From Flavobacteriaceae bacterium UBA3611 (GTDB lineage: Bacteria; Bacteroidota; Bacteroidia; Flavobacteriales; Flavobacteriaceae): a DNA stretch of 64,000 nucleotides. The notes below the pieces were generated by a model, which was given only the letters and a program-made list of their open reading frames with translations, was not told where the DNA came from and did no database searches. Location of the stretch: positions 1 through 64,000 of the forward strand of contig DFLU01000001.1 of assembly GCA_002375495.1 (NCBI GenBank), written 5' to 3'. This document shows, one piece after another, positions 1 to 7,457 of this stretch (within the stretch, counting starts at the first letter, position 1; each line of letters opens with the position of its first letter). The translations under genes and the position numbers were made by a program.

Positions 1-63
1 GAAAGATTACATTTATCTTTAAATTATAAAACACCTAATTACGTGCACAAAAATGCCGCTTAA
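1..63 (+). CDS. IS3-family transposase OrfB, C-terminal fragment (partial, runs off left edge)
   Basis: Frame 1 is open from base 1 to a TAA at 61-63. It encodes 20 residues including RLHLSLNYKTPN, the signature near the C-terminus of IS3-family DDE integrase-core transposases (compare the R-x-H-x-S-L-x-Y-x-T-P pattern of this family). The DDE catalytic residues lie upstream of the window. Whether the full gene is intact cannot be told. Confidence 0.65.
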   Translation, partial: ERLHLSLNYKTPNYVHKNAA

Positions 64-102
64 AACTAATTTTAACCTGTAGCCGTATTTTAGGACGAGA
101 CA
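1..102 (+). mobile_element. 3' end of an IS3-family insertion sequence (left edge)
   Basis: The left edge carries the last codons of an IS3-type transposase, followed by about 40 bp ending in CA at 102. Read on the other strand, the end is TGTCTCGTCCTAAAATACGG, which starts with the TG expected of IS3-family terminal inverted repeats. The left half of the element lies outside the window, so the inverted-repeat partner and the target duplication cannot be checked. The element sits directly upstream of the Fic gene and may have replaced part of its original upstream region. Confidence 0.65.
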
Positions 103-145
103 TTAAAAAAATCCGTTTCACCACAATTATTAGCTGATTGAATTG

Positions 146-153
146 TATATTTG
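146..153 (+). promoter_or_regulatory. Bacteroidota -7 promoter element before fic
   Basis: TATATTTG matches the Bacteroidota -7 consensus TAnnTTTG exactly. No clear TTG -33 element lies 17-23 bp upstream. The box overlaps the left arm of the palindrome at 150-177, so a repressor bound there would block transcription. Confidence 0.45.
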
Positions 154-177
154 GTACTATCAAATGATAGTATCAAA
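150..177. promoter_or_regulatory. Operator-like palindrome at the start of the Fic gene
   Basis: TTTGGTACTATCA, then AA, then TGATAGTATCAAA: two 13-bp arms, 12 of 13 positions complementary, 2-bp centre. The inner 8-bp arms (155-162 and 165-172) are perfect. The palindrome ends one base before the TTG codon at 178 and overlaps the -7 box at 146-153, the position of a repressor operator. The winged-helix-like C-terminus of the Fic protein makes autoregulation plausible, but that is inference. Confidence 0.55.
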
Positions 178-1131
178 TTGAAACCACCGTACGAAATAAC
201 ACCCAAAATATTAAAATTAATTACCTCCATTTCAGAGAAAATTGGCGAAGTCAATGCCAACTATCTAAATAGGCCTTCTCCACAACTGAGAAAGCAGAAT
301 AGAATAAAAACTATTCATTCTTCACTGAAAATAGAAGGAAACTCTCTCTCAGAACAGCAAATAACTGCGCTTTTAGAACATAAAAGAGTTATCGGCCCTA
401 AAAAAGATGTGCTTGAAGTTCTAAATGCAATTGCGATTTATGAAAATTCGAATAACTACAACCCAAAAGATGAAAAACATTTTTTGAAAGCCCATCGTCA
501 ACTCATGAAAGGACTGATTGACGATGCCGGTAAATACAGAAATCAAGGCGTCGGAATTGTAAAAGGCTCAAATGTGGAACATATGGCACCACCTTATGAA
601 AATGTGCCGCATTTGATGAACGATCTATTTAATTATTTGAACAAAGATCAAGAAATTCAGCTGATTAAAAGCTGTGTTTTTCATTACGAAATGGAGTTTA
701 TCCACCCATTCATGGATGGGAATGGCAGAATGGGAAGATTATGGCAAACACTGATTTTAATGGAAAAATATCCGGTGTTTGAATTCCTTCCCTTTGAAAC
801 ATTAATTAGTAAAGACCAAGATAAGTATTACAAGGCGCTCTCAGATAGTGATAAATCTGGAAAGTCGACAATTTTCATCGAATATATGCTAGAGGTAATT
901 GAAACTTCAATTACTGAGCTCTTAAATTTTAACAACAGATCGCTTAATCAAAAGGACAGATTAGAGTATTTTACATCATTGAACAAAGTTGAATTTAGTA
1001 GAAAAGACTATATGAATGTGTTCAAGGATATTTCAACTGCAACAGCAAGTCGAGATTTGAAAGAAGGTGTGGAACAAAATCTATTCGAACGAACCGGAAA
1101 AAAGAATAAAACAACTTATCGTTTGATATAA
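178..1131 (+). CDS. Fic family protein (class II Fic, AMPylase-type)
   Basis: Fic domains transfer AMP or related groups from nucleotides to hydroxyl side chains of target proteins. The full core motif HPFMDGNGRMGR is present (about residues 176-187 from this start), matching HPFx(D/E)GNGRxGR, so the enzyme should be catalytically competent. The N-terminal SSLKIEGN fits the inhibitory-helix motif (S/T)xxxE(G/N) of self-inhibited class II Fic proteins. The last 55 residues look like a winged helix (SRKDYMNVFKDISTATASRD). The frame is also open from a TTG at 151, but TTG 178 gives MKPPYEIT, the usual beginning of this family as I recall it, and leaves the palindrome outside the coding region. 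No ATG is available near the start. No antitoxin-like partner is adjacent; a 69-bp repeat follows the stop. Confidence 0.85.
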   Translation: MKPPYEITPKILKLITSISEKIGEVNANYLNRPSPQLRKQNRIKTIHSSLKIEGNSLSEQQITALLEHKRVIGPKKDVLEVLNAIAIYENSNNYNPKDEKHFLKAHRQLMKGLIDDAGKYRNQGVGIVKGSNVEHMAPPYENVPHLMNDLFNYLNKDQEIQLIKSCVFHYEMEFIHPFMDGNGRMGRLWQTLILMEKYPVFEFLPFETLISKDQDKYYKALSDSDKSGKSTIFIEYMLEVIETSITELLNFNNRSLNQKDRLEYFTSLNKVEFSRKDYMNVFKDISTATASRDLKEGVEQNLFERTGKKNKTTYRLI

Positions 1132-1137
1132 CTAGGC

Positions 1138-1206
1138 ACAACAATGCATATATTTTATGTCTCTTTTCGGGCTAAACCTGAATCTCCCCAATTAATCGTA
1201 AATTGC
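1138..1206 (+). repeat. 69-bp direct repeat, copy 1 (after the Fic gene)
   Basis: Starts 6 bp after the Fic stop codon. It matches the copy at 2304-2372 over the same length with 9 differences by hand count, the conserved core being TGCATATATTTTATGTCTC. The two copies follow two unrelated genes in the same orientation, which gives a cassette-like pattern. Function unknown. Confidence 0.7.
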
Positions 1207-1230
1207 CCTAGCGGATAGAACCGTCGGCGC

Positions 1231-1299
1231 GGCGCCACTGCCCCAGCTGATTCTCACGCTGACGCTTCCAGCGCTTGCCGATTCAGCCGCAGTCACGCC
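1231..1299. repeat. GC-rich nested hairpin between two accessory genes
   Basis: In an AT-rich neighbourhood this GC-rich stretch folds as an imperfect inverted repeat. Outer arms at 1231-1253 and 1280-1299 share GGCG, ACTGC, GCTGA and TC blocks in complementary order with bulges. An inner stem CGCTG (1257-1261) pairs with CAGCG (1269-1273). Long imperfect stems with extrahelical bases resemble folded recombination sites such as integron attC, but no core-site sequence or integrase was recognised. It lies about 45 bp before the following gene. Confidence 0.5.
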
Positions 1300-1343
1300 A
1301 CAAAACATATACAAGACCGTTGTAACACATACGAGGAAAATCT

Positions 1344-2294
1344 ATGAAGATAATTTTTACTGCATTAATTTATTGCTTATTTGCAAACTTATCATTTAGC
1401 CAAAGTGCAGAGCTTTACGATAAGAATAATACTGAAATGGTTGATGATTATTTGTGGGCTGTTTCAGTTGACAAGCAAGGAAATAAATGGTTGGGAACAG
1501 GCGATTATGGTTTAATAAAGTTTGATGGCTCTGAATTCACAAATCTCAATGAAGAGAATTCTGAAATTAAAGGAATTTTCGTTTCGCCAATTTTCACGGA
1601 CAGCAAAGGTAACGTTTGGCTAAATTTTTCAAAACCAAACCACCGAATTGCAAAATTTGATGGTAAAAATTGGGAAGTGTTCAAAGAAAATGATTTGCCC
1701 ACGTCACAAATCAATGTAATTTCAATAATTGAAGATATTGATGGCAATGTTTACTTCGGTGGTGCTAATGGAGTATTAATATTTGACGGTAAAAAATGGA
1801 AATCTTTGGATTTTCCAAGTAAGGGAATTATTATTAGAACAATGGACATTGACGAAAAAGGAAATTTTGCAATAGGACATAATTCGGGTTTAATTTTACG
1901 AAAAAATGGAGTTTGGAAAAAACTAACTAAGGACAACTCCGATTTACAGCTATCAGTAGTTCGGGCAGTCAAATTTGTTAATGATAAATTATTAGTAGGA
2001 TATGGTGGCGGAATGGGAAATGGTGGATTATCAATAATTGAAAATGACAAATGGACACATTTTAATAAAACCAACTCGAAAATACCAGACCATATGGTCA
2101 GAGATATTGAAATTGACAATAATGGAACAATTTGGATGGCAACTAATAACGGAATGATTAAAATGGTTAACGATAAAATTGAGCCAATTTATTTTCGTGA
2201 AGGAATGTATAAGAATACTGTTTTGGACATTGAAACTGAAGGTAGTATAATATGGGTTGCAACCAATTTCGGCCTAATAAAGATTACGCAATAA
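1344..2294 (+). CDS. Secreted two-component-regulator-propeller (Reg_prop) protein
   Basis: 316 residues. A signal peptide (residues 1-20, ending FSQS) is followed by a series of blades with the G-x-(V/I/K)-W-(L/M/V)-(G/A)-T-x-x-G-(L/M)-I-K pattern: NKWLGTGDYGLIKFDG, GTIWMATNNGMIKM and IIWVATNFGLIKIT are the clearest. These are the repeats of the sensor propellers of hybrid two-component systems, but no transmembrane, kinase or regulator domain follows, so this is a free-standing periplasmic or exported propeller. Ligand unknown. It is enclosed between the GC-rich hairpin and the second copy of the 69-bp repeat, as though mobilised as a unit. Confidence 0.75.
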   Translation: MKIIFTALIYCLFANLSFSQSAELYDKNNTEMVDDYLWAVSVDKQGNKWLGTGDYGLIKFDGSEFTNLNEENSEIKGIFVSPIFTDSKGNVWLNFSKPNHRIAKFDGKNWEVFKENDLPTSQINVISIIEDIDGNVYFGGANGVLIFDGKKWKSLDFPSKGIIIRTMDIDEKGNFAIGHNSGLILRKNGVWKKLTKDNSDLQLSVVRAVKFVNDKLLVGYGGGMGNGGLSIIENDKWTHFNKTNSKIPDHMVRDIEIDNNGTIWMATNNGMIKMVNDKIEPIYFREGMYKNTVLDIETEGSIIWVATNFGLIKITQ

Positions 2295-2303
2295 GTACGT
2301 GTT

Positions 2304-2372
2304 ACAACACTGCATATATTTTATGTCTCATTCCGAGCCAAATTTGATTCTCCCCAATAAATCGTAAATTGC
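2304..2372 (+). repeat. 69-bp direct repeat, copy 2 (after the propeller gene)
   Basis: Begins 9 bp after the stop of the propeller gene and ends 41 bp before the next start. 60 of 69 positions agree with copy 1 at 1138-1206 by hand count. Unlike copy 1 it is not followed by the GC-rich hairpin. Confidence 0.7.
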
Positions 2373-2413
2373 TTGTAAATTACGGAAACACAAGCATTTT
2401 ACAATAACTAATC

Positions 2414-3589
2414 ATGAAATCAATCATTGTTTTTTTAGTGCTATTTGTTAGTATGTACCCGACTAACTATATAGAAAATTCTGAACCTAAAGACAGTGGT
2501 TATGTACCCTTTGAATTCATCAAAGAAAAAATTATTGTCCCTGTTCAAATCAACGGCAAAACATATAAATTTCTTTTGGATACCGGGGGTATATTTGAAA
2601 TTTCCGAAGATCTTCAAAATGAATTCAATTTTAATAAAGTGAATTCTACTGCGATTGTAGACATAAACAGAAAAGAAATTGAACTGTCAACCGTTTTGGT
2701 TCCCGAAATCAACATCGGAAACTGGCAGTTCAAAAACAGAAAAGCCATTGTAAGCGACCTCCCAAATAAGTATCCGTATAGCTGCTTTAAACTAGATGGA
2801 ATGATTGGAAGGGATTTTTTCGACAACGTGCTGTTGCATTTTGATTTGGCTTCGAATGTATTTCGCTTAACACAAGATACCGAAGCGATACAACTAGACA
2901 AACTAAACCGAACCAAATTAAAATTAAGCAAAAGGGGGTTGCCCGATATTAAAATATCTATAAATGGTAAAACTGAGTACATCGAATTCGATTCAGGATC
3001 TGGAGATTTTTATAGCCCTAAGACTGCAGATGTAGAAAGAAAGCTCAAAAAAGGGACTAACACCGACATCCTTGAATTTCAGGGTAAATTTTCTTTCGGT
3101 GTCACTATGGATGATATTAAAATAGCCAATCGATATATTGAAAAAGTATCAAGTTTTAAAATTGCGAATGCAAGCTTTCAAGATTTCTATTCAGATTTTT
3201 CGAAAGTTAGCGCAGCAAGAATTGGAGCAGGGATACTCAAATACGGAAAAGTTTCACTCGATTATAAAAATGGATGGTTTTACTATGAACCCTATTCTAA
3301 AAGCAACAATTTTGAGCCTCTAAAAACATTTGGGTTCGATATCGCAATTCAAAATGGAGCATACAACGTAAAATATATTCTGAAAGATTCTGCTGCAGAT
3401 AAATCTGGATTGCGCCCAGGAAATACGATCTTAAAGATAGATGCAACTCCAACCCAAAACATTCAAGAAGATTGTGAAGGATACCTAAACGGATATGCCT
3501 TTAAGGATAAAGAGAAAATAAACCTTACGTTTATCAACAGCCAGGGTATTGAAAAGAATATTCAGTTAACGAACAATATTTATAAATAA
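2414..3589 (+). CDS. Exported retropepsin-like aspartyl protease with C-terminal PDZ domain
   Basis: 391 residues. The hydrophobic start is a signal peptide or anchor. Two aspartyl-protease signatures occur: LLDTGG (about residues 54-59) in the first lobe and EFDSGSG (about 191-197) in the second, each preceded by a hydrophobic-hydrophobic-x-NG(K)T strand, as in the aspartyl protease family common in Bacteroidota. Residues about 310-375 form a PDZ domain (SAADKSGLRPGNTILKID). It probably cleaves or binds exported peptides; substrate unknown. It is followed by a convergent helicase gene, so it ends its transcript. Confidence 0.8.
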   Translation: MKSIIVFLVLFVSMYPTNYIENSEPKDSGYVPFEFIKEKIIVPVQINGKTYKFLLDTGGIFEISEDLQNEFNFNKVNSTAIVDINRKEIELSTVLVPEINIGNWQFKNRKAIVSDLPNKYPYSCFKLDGMIGRDFFDNVLLHFDLASNVFRLTQDTEAIQLDKLNRTKLKLSKRGLPDIKISINGKTEYIEFDSGSGDFYSPKTADVERKLKKGTNTDILEFQGKFSFGVTMDDIKIANRYIEKVSSFKIANASFQDFYSDFSKVSAARIGAGILKYGKVSLDYKNGWFYYEPYSKSNNFEPLKTFGFDIAIQNGAYNVKYILKDSAADKSGLRPGNTILKIDATPTQNIQEDCEGYLNGYAFKDKEKINLTFINSQGIEKNIQLTNNIYK

Positions 3590-3666
3590 GAAACAGTGTA
3601 TCAATATGGTATGCCCAAAATTTCAACAGAACATAGCAGATAGCAAAGTAGTCTTTTGTGGTTCCG

Positions 3667-5985
3667 CTAATCTAGTACATTCAACTTCGCAAATCGAAGT
3701 AACAGCTTCTTCAATCCGCCATTCTCAAAATTAATTTCGGCTTTCGTATCTGCCCCTACTCCTTCTATTTTCATAATTTTTCCTTTTCCGAAGCGAACAT
3801 GCTCCACAAAAGTACCCACGTCCAAATTGGCTTCTTTCAAATCGAAGTTCTTGTCTGCACTACTCTTCACAGGTTTCAATCGACGTAACTTCTGCAACTG
3901 CTCCTCGGTAGGTCCTTTAGGTGGCGTTCCCGCGGTAGGTTTGCGCAAACGTAGCTTGCTCCTGTCTACTTCATCAAAAATATCGGCATCGATGAGCGGT
4001 TTATAGCGTTGCTCGGTAATTGGTGTTAAATACTCTAAAAAACCTGCATCAATCTCTTCAATAAAACGGCTGGGTTCTGCATCTATCAACTTACCCCATC
4101 GGTAGCGACTTTGCGTATACGTTAAATAAGCCTGTTTTTCAGCACGCGTAAGCGCAACATAAAACAGTCTACGTTCTTCTTCCAGCTCGGCCCGTGTATT
4201 CATGCTCATCCCACTGGGGAACAGTTCTTCTTCCATCCCTACAATGTACACATACGGAAATTCTAAGCCTTTCGCAAGATGAACGGTCATCAGTGCCACC
4301 CGATCTTCATCTCCCTTATCGTTATCCAAATCGGTTGCAAGGGCTACATCTTCTAAAAATTCGGCTAGGGAACCCGTAGTATCGGCAAGTTCTTTCTGTT
4401 CTTCCACAAAATCGCGCATCCCGTTCAGCAACTCTTCAATATTTTCTATTCGGGCAATGCCTTCAGGGGTTCCATCTTTTTTAAGTTCGGTGACCAATCC
4501 TGTTTTTTTCGTAACATGTTCAGCAATTTGGAAAGCGTCATAACTCTGGTTCAGCACCTGAAAACTTTCTATCATGGTGGTGAAGTTTTGAAGTTTATTT
4601 TTGGTTCCGCTATTGATCTTCAAATCAATTTTATCAATCGCTTTCATTACCTCAAACATCGATCTGCCGTAGTGATTGGAAGCTACTGTCAACTTTTCGA
4701 GGGTGGTCTGCCCTATTCCCCTGGCGGGATAATTAATGACGCGTTTCAGGGCTTCTTCATCCTTCGGATTCAAAATGAGGCGTAAATACGCAATCACATC
4801 TTTAATCTCTTTTCTCTGATAAAAACTGAGTCCGCCATAAATACGATACGGTATGTCCTTTTTCCGAAGCGCATCTTCAATTGCCCGAGATTGTGCATTG
4901 GTGCGGTACAAAACAGCAAAATTACCATAACCTTCTTGTTGGTTCATAGCTGTTTCAAACACATTGCTAGCCACAAACCTTCCCTCGTCACCATCGGTCA
5001 TGGTTCGATTAACCTTAATTTTGGCGCCTTCATCATTGGCGGTCCATACTATTTTATCGAGACGGGTTTTGTTTTTTTCAATAATGCTATTGGCAGCGTT
5101 TACAATGTTTTTGGTAGACCGGTAATTCTGCTCCAGCCGATACACATTCACATTGTCATAATCTTTCTGAAAGTTGAGTATGTTATTAATATTCGCCCCG
5201 CGGAAGGCATAAATACTCTGTGCATCGTCGCCCACCACACAAATATTTTGAAAACGGTCTGATAGCGCCCGAACAATCAGGTACTGGCTGTGGTTGGTAT
5301 CTTGGTACTCGTCTACCAAAATATATCGGAATCTATTCTGATACTTTGCCAGAACTTCTGGAAAACGGGTTAACAACTCGTTAGTTTTCAGCAGTAAATC
5401 GTCAAAATCCATTGCCCCCGCCTTAAAACATTTATCTACATAACTTTTATAGATATCGCCCAAACGCGGCATCTTTGCCATGGCATCTGCCTCTTGCAAC
5501 TCGGGATTATTAAAATATGCTTTTACGGTAATCAGACTGTTTTTGTAACTAGAAATACGCGAGTATACCTGTTTGTATTTGTACACATCTTTATCGAGGT
5601 GCATTTCTTTAATCACAGCGCGAATCACACTTTGCGAATCTTGTGTATCGTAAATGGTGAAATTGTTCGGGTAGCCCAATTTATCTGCCTCAAAACGAAG
5701 AATTTTAGCAAATACACTATGGAAAGTTCCCATCCATAAATTTTTTGCTTCACTATTACCAACAATCTGGGCGATACGTTTTTTCATTTCGCGTGCCGCT
5801 TTGTTGGTAAAGGTCAAAGCCAGAATGTTGAAAGCATCTACCCCTTGGCTCATTAAATAGGCGATTCGATAGGTAAGCACGCGCGTTTTACCGGAGCCAG
5901 CACCAGCAATCACGATCATGGCCCCGTCTTTTTGAAGTACGGGCGCACGCTGTGCATCATTAAGTTGTTCTAGGTATTCTTGCAA
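3667..5985 (-). CDS. pcrA: UvrD/PcrA-type ATP-dependent 3'-5' DNA helicase
   Basis: 772 residues, superfamily 1A. All main motifs are visible: Walker A AGAGSGKT (about 27-34), Walker B VDEYQDTN, VGDDAQSIYAFRGA, the motif IV segment LEQNYRST, motif V TVHLAKGLEF and motif VI FYVALTRAE. The C-terminus has the Tudor-like segment (VGTFVEHVRFGKGKIM) that in PcrA/UvrD contacts RNA polymerase. Expected roles are nucleotide excision and mismatch repair and removal of replication-blocking complexes. It is a single gene, convergent with the aspartyl protease and divergent from the M20 hydrolase. Confidence 0.92.
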   Translation of the reverse strand: MQEYLEQLNDAQRAPVLQKDGAMIVIAGAGSGKTRVLTYRIAYLMSQGVDAFNILALTFTNKAAREMKKRIAQIVGNSEAKNLWMGTFHSVFAKILRFEADKLGYPNNFTIYDTQDSQSVIRAVIKEMHLDKDVYKYKQVYSRISSYKNSLITVKAYFNNPELQEADAMAKMPRLGDIYKSYVDKCFKAGAMDFDDLLLKTNELLTRFPEVLAKYQNRFRYILVDEYQDTNHSQYLIVRALSDRFQNICVVGDDAQSIYAFRGANINNILNFQKDYDNVNVYRLEQNYRSTKNIVNAANSIIEKNKTRLDKIVWTANDEGAKIKVNRTMTDGDEGRFVASNVFETAMNQQEGYGNFAVLYRTNAQSRAIEDALRKKDIPYRIYGGLSFYQRKEIKDVIAYLRLILNPKDEEALKRVINYPARGIGQTTLEKLTVASNHYGRSMFEVMKAIDKIDLKINSGTKNKLQNFTTMIESFQVLNQSYDAFQIAEHVTKKTGLVTELKKDGTPEGIARIENIEELLNGMRDFVEEQKELADTTGSLAEFLEDVALATDLDNDKGDEDRVALMTVHLAKGLEFPYVYIVGMEEELFPSGMSMNTRAELEEERRLFYVALTRAEKQAYLTYTQSRYRWGKLIDAEPSRFIEEIDAGFLEYLTPITEQRYKPLIDADIFDEVDRSKLRLRKPTAGTPPKGPTEEQLQKLRRLKPVKSSADKNFDLKEANLDVGTFVEHVRFGKGKIMKIEGVGADTKAEINFENGGLKKLLLRFAKLNVLD

Positions 5986-6090
5986 GGTTTTTTCTGCTGA
6001 AATTGAGTTCGAAAATGAAACGGAAAAATAACGATTTTGATAGGAATTATCCTTCGGAAATTTTAGAAATTATAAACAACTTATTTCGTT

Positions 6091-6119
6091 TTTGGTTTCT
6101 TTAAAATTAAATATCTTTA
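6091..6119 (+). promoter_or_regulatory. Promoter of the M20 amidohydrolase gene
   Basis: TTTG (6091-6094), 17-bp spacer, TATCTTTA (6112-6119), close to the flavobacterial TTG-N17-23-TAnnTTTG pattern. It lies about 50 bp before the ATG at 6168, giving a short leader and supporting that start over the upstream in-frame start at 6135. Confidence 0.5.
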
Positions 6120-6167
6120 GCCAATAGTCGGCAGTTGTTTATTGCAGTTGCCCGTAAAAACACTACC

Positions 6168-7448
6168 ATGAAATATTATTTATGCTGCTTATTACTAGTA
6201 CTCACTTCAAATGTGTTTGCTCAAATGGATCAAGATATCCTGAAAGACGTCGAAAATATCGAATCCCAAGTCATCGATTGGCGCCATTATTTTCATGAAA
6301 ACCCAGAGCTTTCGAACCGAGAATTCAACACGGCTAAAAAAATTGAAGAACACTTAAAATCGTTGGGAATGGACGTTCAAACTGGCGTTGCCATAACAGG
6401 TGTGGTAGGTATTCTGAAAGGTGACAATCCAGGAAAAGTAGTGGCCCTTCGCGCCGATATTGACGGGCTGCCAGTGACCGAGCGAAATGACCTCCCGTTT
6501 AAAAGTAAAAAAACAGATACGTTTTTAGGTGCCGAAACAGGCGTGATGCATGCCTGTGGCCACGACACCCACATTGCCATTCTTATGGGCGTGGCAGAAG
6601 TGCTCTCAAAACATAAAGACAAAATTAATGGCACGGTAAAATTTATTTTCCAGCCTGCTGAAGAAGGTCCGCCACCAGGCGAAGAGGGCGGCGCTAAACT
6701 TATGGTGAAAGAAGGAGTACTTAAAAACCCTGATGTAGACGCCATCTTTGGGCTACACATTAATTCCGGAACCCCCGTAGGAACCATCAAATATAAGCCT
6801 GAAGGCACCATGGCCGCAGTAGAACGTTTTGTGGTTACCGTAAAAGGAAAACAAACCCACGGTTCGGCGCCTTGGACGGGTGTAGACCCGATTCTTATTT
6901 CGGCTAAAATCATAGACGGGTTCCAAACCATCATTAGCCGTGAATCACCCTTGGTGCAAGAGGCTGCCGTGATTACCGTTGGGAAAATCACCAGTGGGGT
7001 TCGATTTAATATCATTCCAGAATCTGCTGAAATGATCGGAACGGTACGTACCCTAGACCCTGATATGCGAGAAATGATTATCCGCCGAATGACCGAAATG
7101 GCTCGAGATATTGCTAAGGCGTATGGTGGAGAAGCGACCATCGATTGGCAAAATAACACCATTGTAACCTACAACGACCCAGAGTTGACGGCACAGATGT
7201 TGCCAACGCTTCAAAATATTGCAGGCGAAGAAAATGTTCAACTCATGAAAGCCACTACAGGTGGAGAAGATTTCAGCTACTTTCAAGAAAAAGTTCCTGG
7301 GTTCTATTTCTTCCTTGGCGGAATGACCCCTGGAAACACTACGCCGTATCCGCACCATACACCAGATTTCAAAATAGATGACAACGGATTGCTGCTAGGG
7401 GTTAAAACCATGACACAAGTAGCCATCGATTACTTAAACGCTCAATAA
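6168..7448 (+). CDS. M20-family amidohydrolase (exported aminoacylase/carboxypeptidase-like)
   Basis: 426 residues from ATG 6168. This start places a clean signal peptide first (MKYYLCCLLLVLTSNVFAQ); an in-frame start at 6135 would add 11 residues ahead of it. Metal and catalytic motifs of the M20 amidohydrolase subgroup are present: ALRADIDGLP, HACGHDTH, QPAEEG and HTPDF near the C-terminus. These enzymes hydrolyse N-acyl amino acids, hippurate-like amides or short peptides using two metal ions. It is periplasmic if the signal is cleaved. The GltB-like gene follows 9 bp later, so the two and probably the next gene form an operon. Confidence 0.85.
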   Translation: MKYYLCCLLLVLTSNVFAQMDQDILKDVENIESQVIDWRHYFHENPELSNREFNTAKKIEEHLKSLGMDVQTGVAITGVVGILKGDNPGKVVALRADIDGLPVTERNDLPFKSKKTDTFLGAETGVMHACGHDTHIAILMGVAEVLSKHKDKINGTVKFIFQPAEEGPPPGEEGGAKLMVKEGVLKNPDVDAIFGLHINSGTPVGTIKYKPEGTMAAVERFVVTVKGKQTHGSAPWTGVDPILISAKIIDGFQTIISRESPLVQEAAVITVGKITSGVRFNIIPESAEMIGTVRTLDPDMREMIIRRMTEMARDIAKAYGGEATIDWQNNTIVTYNDPELTAQMLPTLQNIAGEENVQLMKATTGGEDFSYFQEKVPGFYFFLGGMTPGNTTPYPHHTPDFKIDDNGLLLGVKTMTQVAIDYLNAQ

Positions 7449-7457
7449 ACGAATACT

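Noticed and set aside
178..1131. Fic gene as the toxin of a FicTA toxin-antitoxin pair
   Set aside because: The protein carries its own inhibitory motif in the N-terminus (class II), and no small antitoxin gene precedes it.
1300..1343. Integron attC site before the propeller gene
   Set aside because: The expected conserved core (GTTRRRY and its complement) is not found at the ends of the hairpin, and no integrase gene is present, so only a structural resemblance is reported.
1138..2372. CRISPR-like arrangement of the two 69-bp repeats
   Set aside because: Only two copies, over 1 kb apart with a gene between, so no array geometry; no Cas-like gene in the window.
6377..7162. Long minus-strand open frame of 261 codons inside the M20 amidohydrolase gene
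   Set aside because: It is antisense to a gene with complete catalytic motifs, its translation shows no domain or export signal, and its Ser/Pro/Thr-rich composition is typical of a shadow frame.
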